Positions 57,204 to 64,000 of a stretch of DNA of 64,000 bases are shown piece by piece; the first letter of the stretch is position 1; every line of letters begins with the position of its first letter. Source of the stretch: Euclidia mi (taxonomy: Eukaryota > Arthropoda > Insecta > Lepidoptera > Erebidae); the NCBI GenBank assembly GCA_944739405.2, contig OX123188.2, positions 61,771,251 to 61,835,250 on the forward strand, in the 5' to 3' direction. The notes under the pieces are model-generated. The model searched no databases. It saw only the letters and a program-made list of their open reading frames with translations, and was not told the DNA's origin. The translations under genes and the position numbers were made by a program.

Positions 57204-57345
57204 TTGAAGCGCGATGGAGAAGATTATGCCTGGAGTTTCCCTGTGAGATCGAATCAGACACGAGAGAACAGCAGGCGATCCAAAGTCTCTGACATAGCTT
57301 TCCGAATATCCAAGCTGAAGTGGCAATGGGTAGAGCAACATAGTT
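57204..57345 (+). pseudogene. Small RTE/jockey-type LINE remnant
   Basis: Across two frames the order is RAMEKIMPGVSL, DRIR, then SRRSKVSDIAFRISKLKWQW. This matches the C-terminal RT segment R-x-ME-xx-MLGVSLRDRIRN and TKVTDIAxRIxKLKWQW common in insect LINEs. One in-frame TGA and one frameshift. Sequence after KWQW is not LINE-like. Confidence 0.75.
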
Positions 57346-58103
57346 TTAAGAGCAGGCTGTTGGGGCTGGCAGGTTCTATAACAAGAAGATTGGTCAGTGA
57401 AGAGAGCTTTAAAAGAGGCCTATGTTCAGCTGTAGACATCTATAGTTTGATCTAATGTAGGACCTATTTTAAGTCCTACAATAAGAGTATTTTATATATC
57501 AACTTCTTAACTAGGTACTAAAAGAAATAATGTATTTAACATACAATTTATAACAGTACCTACTGATTAATTTTAAAGATAGATGACGCTTAAACAGCTG
57601 CAGTAACAACAATAATGACATAGACGTCTAATAAAACAACCGCAATGCCGAGAGCAGGCAAATGACATATGCGCACGGTAAAAATATTAAGCTTTGCACA
57701 TTGTGGTGGAAATCGGTGGGGCATTTCTGCATGACAGCTAATCGTCTTTATTGGTGGAAATGCTAAGTGTTGGAAATTCTTGTTGTTATCGTTACCACGT
57801 TGAGTATTCTTGACTTTCACCAACCACATCGCTGCCGATAAGACGTAAGCCTTATATTAAACTGAAACAGTCAAGGCAGTTCCGATATTACCCATTTCTG
57901 GCCCCAGCATAAAGTGCCTCAGTCACTATTTTGTAATCAACAGTAAATAAAAATGAATTGTGTTCATTTTTACCGTAGCAATACAAACCATTAGTGCGCT
58001 ACTTCCGCCGTAATGTTGCATTCCCAACTTTATGTTAACTATAAAGCGTTCAGGGCTGCGTTAATTAGTAATTACATTCAATAAAGTCTGCTTATTGTTT
58101 CAG
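57346..58103. other. No recognised feature before the candidate exon
   Basis: AT-rich; the last 25 bases (GCTTATTGTTTCAG) form a polypyrimidine tract and acceptor for the exon at 58104. Confidence 0.4.
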
Positions 58104-58317
58104 GACTTCGTTCCACTTCGCACGTTGGCGTGTTGGCGCTGTTCAACTGTTTGTTATACAGACATTTAAAGCATTCACCATGACTGCTAGTGATAAGCTA
58201 GCAATTCACGAGCTTTTGAGTGTAAATCGTTGCAAACGCCCCTCTGCTGGTTCCTTGGTTTGGCCAGTATATGAGAATGCCCCACATCAGAAAAGAAAAA
58301 ACGTTCAATACATTACT
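58104..58317 (+). CDS. Candidate Beat-like exon D, hydrophobic C-terminus
   Basis: It is bounded by TTATTGTTTCAG and ACT/GTGAGT, both good splice sites. Joined to exon C in phase 1 it reads GLRSTSHVGVLALFNCLLYR, HLKHSP and a TGA at 58181-58183. HVGVLALFNCLLY is hydrophobic and could anchor the protein in the membrane or serve as part of a GPI signal, as in several Beat proteins. An alternative reading starts at an ATG in good context (58180-58182), MTASDKLAIHELLSVNRCKR, open to the donor; this could be an unrelated small ORF or gene. Assignment to the Beat-like gene rests only on phase and order, across 22.4 kb. Confidence 0.35.
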
Positions 58318-58409
58318 GTGAGTGTTCTTATGACTAACTTATTCTAATTATAAATTTATATTCAACTTTTTTTTTTGTTTTACGAGGTGGAAAATCACTT
58401 CGGATCTCT

Positions 58410-58965
58410 GACTCTTGGCGAAATGAGAGCCGGAGTATGTGGTGTTACCACTAAAAACCACCTCGACTTTCTCATGTACCCGTGTGTCGGAGGGTCGGGT
58501 ATCGCCGAGGCATTCGTCGCAACCCCCGGGTTACGGGTATTGACCCGCCAGATGGTCAGACGGGCCCTGAACGAAACCCTCTTGACGGCGGATGAAGGTG
58601 TTGGGCTCCGCCGCCAAAACACCCAGTGGCCGCAGAGGATAGGGAGGACGACAACGCACCGCATCTCCTCTTCCTCTGCGGCCCCACCACGATGCAACAA
58701 TGGTGCGCCCCCATTTGGTCGCGGGAGAAGGGCGCGTGGCAACGCAACACCGACACGCCTCTCCTCCCGCGACCGCACCCGACTGCGAGGGATAGGCAGA
58801 ACCCCCGCACCCGCACTTTGTACGCATTCTACGCAGGCCTCACCCAAGCCCACGAGGAGCGTCCCCTCCTGGGATCCCGCTTAGCTTCACCGTGGGTGTA
58901 CCTCAAACCCAGGGTTACTGAGCCCCCCACAATGACAAGGTGGAGAGATCCCACGGGATATTGAA
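58410..58965. other. GC-rich island, unclassified
   Basis: About 550 bases that are much richer in G+C than the window, with open frames on both strands (for example 58375-58884 + and 58395-58853 -), as expected from composition alone. Words such as GTGGGTGTACCTCAAACCCA and GAGATCCCACGGGATATTG suggest a fragment of a retroelement untranslated or gag region, but no protein motif was recognised. Confidence 0.4.
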
Positions 58966-59870
58966 CTGCCACAAACGCATAACATAATAAAAATTATCCT
59001 GTGGTCCATTTCTACAACGCGATTTATATCGCATTTTTATAATCTTTTTGGGCAAACTTGACAGATGTCAAAAAATATTATAACTCGAATACGGAGCCTT
59101 CGGATTCTGAAAAGTAAATGTGAAGTACACGCAACGGTTTAATTTTAACATTGGCGTAAAAATATGATACGTGAACATTTTCTGTCTTTTAATACTTTTA
59201 TCTGACCATAGCTTACTCGATTTATTCACAATTCCAGTTGTGAGTTGCAATAATCTGTTTTATATGTATCTCACCCAATCATGGCTGTCGATGCAGGGAG
59301 TAATTGGAAATGGAATGAGAATATATGGTATCGTAGTTTAACCGTGTTCATATTTTTGGGCAAAAATGTGAATGTTCCACACCGATCTTTTTTATCGGCT
59401 TTTATTATATTTACCATAGTGATGTCATTTTGTCTCGTAAATCCAGTTGCGTAAGTGACAACGTATGCTAAATTGCAGAACGTGAAGTCTGCGTATCAAT
59501 TTTAGATAGGAACATTTTTTTTTCTCTGACAAATTTTACGCAACATTTTTTTTGGTCTGTAAAGTTGTGTCGAACCGTGTCATCGTTAAATGCCACCTGC
59601 AAACGCAAGCACTGTGGTGTTGACTACAGATCTAAAAATTTTGGTACAAGCAAGCATATAAGTAGTATTTGTATTTGAATAAAATCTAGCCAAGATTGTC
59701 TAACTAGTGCTCAGTTAGATAATCTTGCCTGAAATTTATTGCGACTGCTGCACGGTTCATAAATTATGTTTTTTAAATAACCAATAGTAATCTCAGGATG
59801 ATCTGTAATTGCTCGTATTTCGTTTGGGTGGTGGATCTAAGGTCATGATCTAGTATTTTCTATATTAATA
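58966..59870. other. No recognised feature
   Basis: AT-rich with no supported gene or repeat. Confidence 0.4.
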
Positions 59871-59945
59871 GGAGCCCTGCTTCGCGGGGCTCCTATTTTT
59901 GGATTAAGGGTCACAAGAGAACCTAACATAACCTACCTACTTACT
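59871..59945 (+). repeat. Hairpin followed by T-run, copy 2
   Basis: GGAGCCC and GGGCTCC arms, then TATTTTTGGATTAAGGGTCA, CAAGAGAACCTAACATAACC, matching 48470-48540 with a few changes, but without the Mutator-like TIRs around it. Confidence 0.85.
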
Positions 59946-60169
59946 TGAGTTACAGTCTCACCTAACCTTCATTTCATTTGTTTTATTATTTTGCCCAAAA
60001 CGTATTTGCCCTTATTCATACTAACCGGGAAAAGTGATTAGGCATGCAATTTTAATCAAATTGCCCATGTGACATGGACATTATGTATACAGGCCGGTCA
60101 CTATTCATAGGGACCAGACTTCTCAAGTTTACCGTAACATATGCACGGTAAATATACCGAAATGACATT

Positions 60170-60345
60170 TTTTACAATTTTTGTCTGTCTGTCTGTCTGT
60201 CTGTTTATTCTCGCTAATCTCTGGAACGGCTGGACCGATTTTGTCGGGACTATCACTGGCGCATAGCTGATGTACCAAGGAGTAACTTAGACTATAAATT
60301 AACCGGGTACGCGAAGTAGTTCCCTCAGGATGCGGTAAACAGCTA
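60170..60345 (-). repeat. Retroposon 3' tail with (GTCT)n
   Basis: The minus strand reads AGCTGTTTACCGCATCCTGA, GGTACATCAGCTATGCGCCA, GTCCCGACAAAATCGGTCCA, GCCGTTCCAGAGATTAGCG and an (ACAG)n tail at 60182-60208. The AAATCGGTCCAGCCGTT then CAGACAGACAG order is characteristic of arthropod RTE/SINE 3' ends. Confidence 0.7.
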
Positions 60346-60788
60346 GTTAGGTATATAACGTAGATATACTCATGCGTCAAAATGATGGGGCCAATTGTCA
60401 CTCGATCAGTCAACTTGCCTATTACTGGTTGATTTGAACCTTGTAGTCAAAGATTGCCTCTGTAACATTATGTTTTTTCAATATAACAAGGTGTATCAAA
60501 TGCTACAAAATCCAAATCATTTTCAATAAATGTTTTGGATTTTGTAGCATGGACATGGTTATTATAATGGGATTACTGTTCTAATGTTATTTTTTATTAT
60601 CAATGATAACTACTAGCTATAATCATGTGAATAATATCACCTTTTGAAGACCTTCATTTCCGTTTGAGAATAGCAGCTTCCCTGCCATTTTATAGTACCC
60701 ATTTTAAAATAATACATTTGAACCTTTTCGTTTGTTATTCAAATTCTTGAAATGTGTGGCTTATACTTATGTTTCTTTTCTCTTACAG

Positions 60789-61070
60789 GACTGTCCGATG
60801 ATCAGAAGACTAAAAAAATATGAACTTTTCATTTTCTCATCTAAACTCAGTGTTAGACTTTAGTGATTGAAAAATAACATGAAAATGATGCAGGCAAAGC
60901 TATTTTATTAAACAACGTGAGTTGAACGTAGTGAATTTTATACTTGTACATACATTAGACTTGTATTTAGGACTTTTAAGATGATAGTGATGTTTCGCTT
61001 CGACGAACCTTATGTACGTAACTGTTACTTTAAAATAAGAACTTCCAAATAAAGGAAGATCCCTAAGCTG
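60789..61070 (+). other. Candidate terminal exon with poly(A) signal
   Basis: TTCTTTTCTCTTACAG is the strongest acceptor seen in this part of the window. Joined to exon C in phase 1 the exon reads GLSDDQKTKKI and a TGA, a hydrophilic C-terminus. Joined after exon D it would be 3' untranslated. AATAAA at about 61048 could end the transcript. No other support; the link to the Beat-like gene is inference. Confidence 0.4.
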
Positions 61071-61220
61071 TTTTTAAAATGTTTTCTTATTTCTTCAACA
61101 CAGTGTACGCTCAGTGTGGGAGTATGGAGGAGATTTTTACCTTATAAAAACATTTCAGTAAGTATGTACCGCTATCATGCTTTTTTATTCTTATTGCAAG
61201 AAATCGCGGTAATATGAAGT

Positions 61221-61429
61221 TACTAGTGGACGCCAGCAGCTACGCCTGCATTTTTTTTAATTTACCCGATTTGGCCGATCCCGTGGGAATTTCGAGAAAT
61301 TCCTTCTTAGTGCACTCCTACGGTCCCCAAGGAACATACATGTCAAATTTCAGCTTCCTGCGCCCAATAGTTTCGGCTGTAGCGTGTCTGTCAGTCAGTC
61401 AGTAACGCAAGGATTTTATATATTAAGAT
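61221..61429 (+). repeat. Dispersed repeat, copy 4 (RTE-tail-like)
   Basis: Nearly identical to 3658-3874 from TACTAGTGGACGCCAGCAGC to ATTTTATATATTAAGAT, including GATCCCGTGGGAATTTC. Confidence 0.88.
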
Positions 61430-62219
61430 GTTGAAGAACCCTACGATACAAGTTATAATGAACGTTTAAGTTAAGGACGCGTTTACGTTTGTATCAAAAA
61501 ACCACATATTTCCGGTACATTTTACGACAATTTTAGATAATAACTAATAAAACTAATGATTACGATAAATTGATTACTTTTTTATCTATAAATCAATTTG
61601 AAAATAAATAAAAAATATTTAATTAATATTAATGTAAAATCGATTCGAAACGGCCTCTTAAATCAAAAATAGGCATATACTGCTATTTTTGGGTACAATT
61701 TTCTCTCTATTTTTACATTTATTTAGATTTTCAAAGATAGAATAGGGTAGTAAATATAGTCAACTCAAAAAAAATTAGATTTTTTTTTTCAAAATATTGT
61801 AAATTGACTCAAAAAAAGCAAAAAATCATGTTACATTTTTCTTCTATTTTGCTCGCATACGTGTGTCTTAATGTGTGGCAATAAGGTTTGTTTTATTTAG
61901 CCACTTTCTTGATTTATATATCCTAATTCTGCAATGAGATCTCAGTCTGCGCTTGAGCGCCGTCGGGAGTGGACTCTATGTCGCTTGTCGCTGCAGCCCG
62001 AAGACGAAAAAAGCAATATACGAATACAAATTATTCGCTAAAATCAATTTGATACTTCTCGTATTCTGTGCGAATTACGTACAAGTACATTTCTTTTGTA
62101 TAAATGGACATTATTACTTTATTTTCTCCGTTATGTTGAGTCAGGATATATTTCGGTATTTAGATATTATTTTGTTTCTTGCGTTGAAATCTGGTAAGAT
62201 TATCTGGACTGATGGTATA
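61430..62219. other. AT-rich flank of the satellite
   Basis: A frame from 61953 (MSAVGSGLYVACRCSPKTK...) runs into the first satellite unit but has no recognised motif. Confidence 0.4.
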
Positions 62220-64000
62220 CCATACCGTTCAAGTGTTGCCACTGGAACTCATAAAAGAGTAGACCTAGTTATGCCAGGTTGGGGCTCATTTTATTTGTTT
62301 TGGTGAGACCCTACCACTGGTACTAGTGAAGTAACCCTCCAAGGTTATTCGGTGAGTCTTGCTGGTACTCACATGTGAGTAGAGCTAGGCATGCCGAGTT
62401 TGGGCTCATTTTGTTTGTACATAAGAGACCCTACCATTGCATTTTATGAAGTAACCTTCCAGGGTTATTCAATGACTCTTACTGGTACTCATATGTCAGT
62501 ACAGCTAGGCATGCCGAGTTTGGGTTCATTTTGTTTGTACATAAGTGACCTACCACTGGAACTTATGAAGTAACCTTCCAGGGTTATTCGATGACTCTTG
62601 CTGGTACTCATATGTGAGTAGAGCTAGGCATGCCGAGTTTGGGTTCATTTTGTTTGTACATAAGTGACCCTACCACTGGAACTTATGAAGTAACTTTCCA
62701 GGGTTATTCGATGACTCTTGCTGGTACTCATATTATGTGAGTAGAGCTAGGCATGCCGAGTTTGGGCTCATTTTGTTTGTACATAAGAGACCCTACTACT
62801 GGAACTCATGAAGTAACCTTCCAGGGTTATTCAATGACTCTTGCTGGTACTCATGTGTGAGTAAAGCTACGCATGCCGAGTTTGGGCTCATTTTGTTTGT
62901 ACATAAGAGACCCTACCACTGCATTTTATGAAGTAACCTTCCAGGGTTTTTCAATGACTCTTACTGGTACTCATATGTCAGTACAGCTAGGCATGCCGAG
63001 TTTGGGTTCATTTTGTTTGTTCATAAGTGACCCTACCACTGGAACTTATGAAGTAACCTTCCAGGGTTATTCAATGACTCTTGCTGGTACTCATGTGTGA
63101 GTAGAGCTAGGCATGCCGAGTTTGGGCTCATTTTGTTTGTACATAAGAGACCCTACCACTGGAACTTATGAAGTAACCTTCCAGGGTTATTCAATGACTC
63201 TTGCTGGTACTCATGTGTGAGTAAAGCTACGCATGCCGAGTTTGGGCTCATTTTGTTTGTACAAAAGAGACCCTACCACTGCATTTCATGAAGTAACCTT
63301 CCAGGGTTATTCAATAACTCTAACTGGTACTCATATGTCAGTACAGCTAGGCATGCCGAGTTTGGGTTCATTTTGTTTGTACATAAGTGACCCTACCACT
63401 GGAACTTATGAAGTAACCTTCTAGGGTTATTCGATGACTCTTGCTGGTACTCATATGTGAGTAGAGCTAGGCATGCCGAGTTTGGGCTCATTTTGTTTGT
63501 ACATAAGAGACCCTACCACTGCATTTTATGAAGTAACCTTCCAGGGTTTTTCAATGACTCTTACTGGTACTCATATGTCAGTACAGCTAGGCATGCCGAG
63601 TTTGGGTTCATTTTGTCTGTTCATAAGTGACCCTACCACTGGAACTTATGAAGTAACCTTCCAGGGTTATTCAATGACTCTTGCTGGTACTCATGTGTGA
63701 GTAGAGCTAGGCATGCCGAGTTTGGGCTCATTTTGTTTGTACATAAGAGACCCTACCACTGGAACTTATGAAGTAACCTTCCAGGGTTATTCAATGACTC
63801 TTGCTGGTAGGTACTCATGTGTGAGTAAAGCTACGCATGCCGAGTTTGGGCTCATTTTGTTTGTACAAAAGAGACCCTACCACTGCATTTCATGAAGTAA
63901 CCTTCCAGGGTTATTCAATAACTCTAACTGGTACTCATATGTCAGTACAGCTAGGCATGCCGAGTTTGGGTTCATTTTGTTTGTACATAAGTGACCCTAC
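62220..64000 (+). repeat. 120-bp satellite with 600-bp higher-order repeat, array incomplete
   Basis: Monomers begin ATGCCGAGTTTGGG at 62391, 62511, 62630, 62753, 62873, 62993, 63113, 63233, 63353, 63473, 63593, 63713, 63837 and 63957, preceded by a diverged unit at 62271. Spacing is 120 bp except 119, 123 and 124 where small indels occur. From 62873 on, five successive monomer types repeat in the same order after about 600 bp and are almost identical between the two blocks, whereas neighbouring monomers differ by roughly 10%. Because 120 is a multiple of three, a 40-codon frame stays open through some units (MPSLGSFCLYIRDPTT, YEVTFQGYSMTL, TGTHMSVQLG), but many units have TGA at the same codon. 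The array runs off the window. Confidence 0.95.

Noticed and set aside
58395..58853. 152-codon minus-strand ORF and overlapping frames of similar length
   Set aside because: Several competing frames on both strands of a GC-rich island, all without motifs, are expected by composition.
62271..64000. CRISPR-like array or repeat-protein gene
   Set aside because: There are no unique spacers between short repeats; whole 120-bp monomers are tandem. Recurrent TGA codons and non-triplet indels argue against a protein.

Overview
The window looks like nuclear DNA of a moth or butterfly. It is AT-rich, has no operons or dense coding, contains exons with GT/AG borders, and is packed with repeat types typical of Lepidoptera: tRNA-headed SINEs, a short non-autonomous Helitron, CR1-like and RTE-like LINEs, Penelope-like elements (PLEs), Tc1/mariner, Harbinger-like and Mutator-like DNA elements. 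All identifications come from reading the sequence; no database search was run.

Host gene. One cellular gene is supported, on the + strand: an immunoglobulin-superfamily gene resembling the insect Beaten path (Beat) family. Three exons join in phase (32521-32652, 33675-34034, 35604-35727) and encode most of a second Ig domain with a long charged insertion. Two possible 3' exons lie 22-25 kb downstream (58104-58317 and 60789 to about 61070, the latter with an AATAAA). Both accept the same splice phase but predict different C-termini, one hydrophobic and one hydrophilic. If they belong to this gene, its last intron holds most of the transposons of the right half. Upstream exons (signal peptide, first Ig domain) were not found.

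Layout. 1-13000: scattered SINEs, MITEs, a Helitron, LINE 3' ends, the relic of an unclassified insect mobile-element protein (6187-7125), and a 5'-truncated PLE (12195-12908). 13000-32300: a Tc1/mariner-like deletion derivative (13059-14008); a repeat present twice in opposite orientation (14118-16271 and 30739-32274) whose copies carry different nested insertions and so act as empty-site references for each other; a 1.34 kb TIR element; a decayed DDE_3 transposase (22222-23636); and a 4 kb CR1-like LINE on the minus strand. 32500-36000: Beat-like exons. 36600-43150: an RTE-like LINE fragment and a second, fuller CR1-like LINE on the plus strand. 44600-56500: SINEs, three PLE pieces, a Mutator-like MITE with perfect 103-bp arms, and a tandem duplication whose first copy carries an insertion. 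58000-62200: candidate terminal exons and a GC-rich island. 62220-64000: a 120-bp satellite with a five-monomer higher-order repeat, running off the window end.

How the parts relate. No mobile element here looks autonomous; each ORF has stops, frameshifts or deletions. Several partnerships are visible: SINEs share their 3' tail with an RTE-like LINE, and PLE termini carry hammerhead-ribozyme-like sequence, one with a canonical CTGANGA/GAAA core and three with a variant core in which the two bases corresponding to the C3-G8 pair appear swapped.
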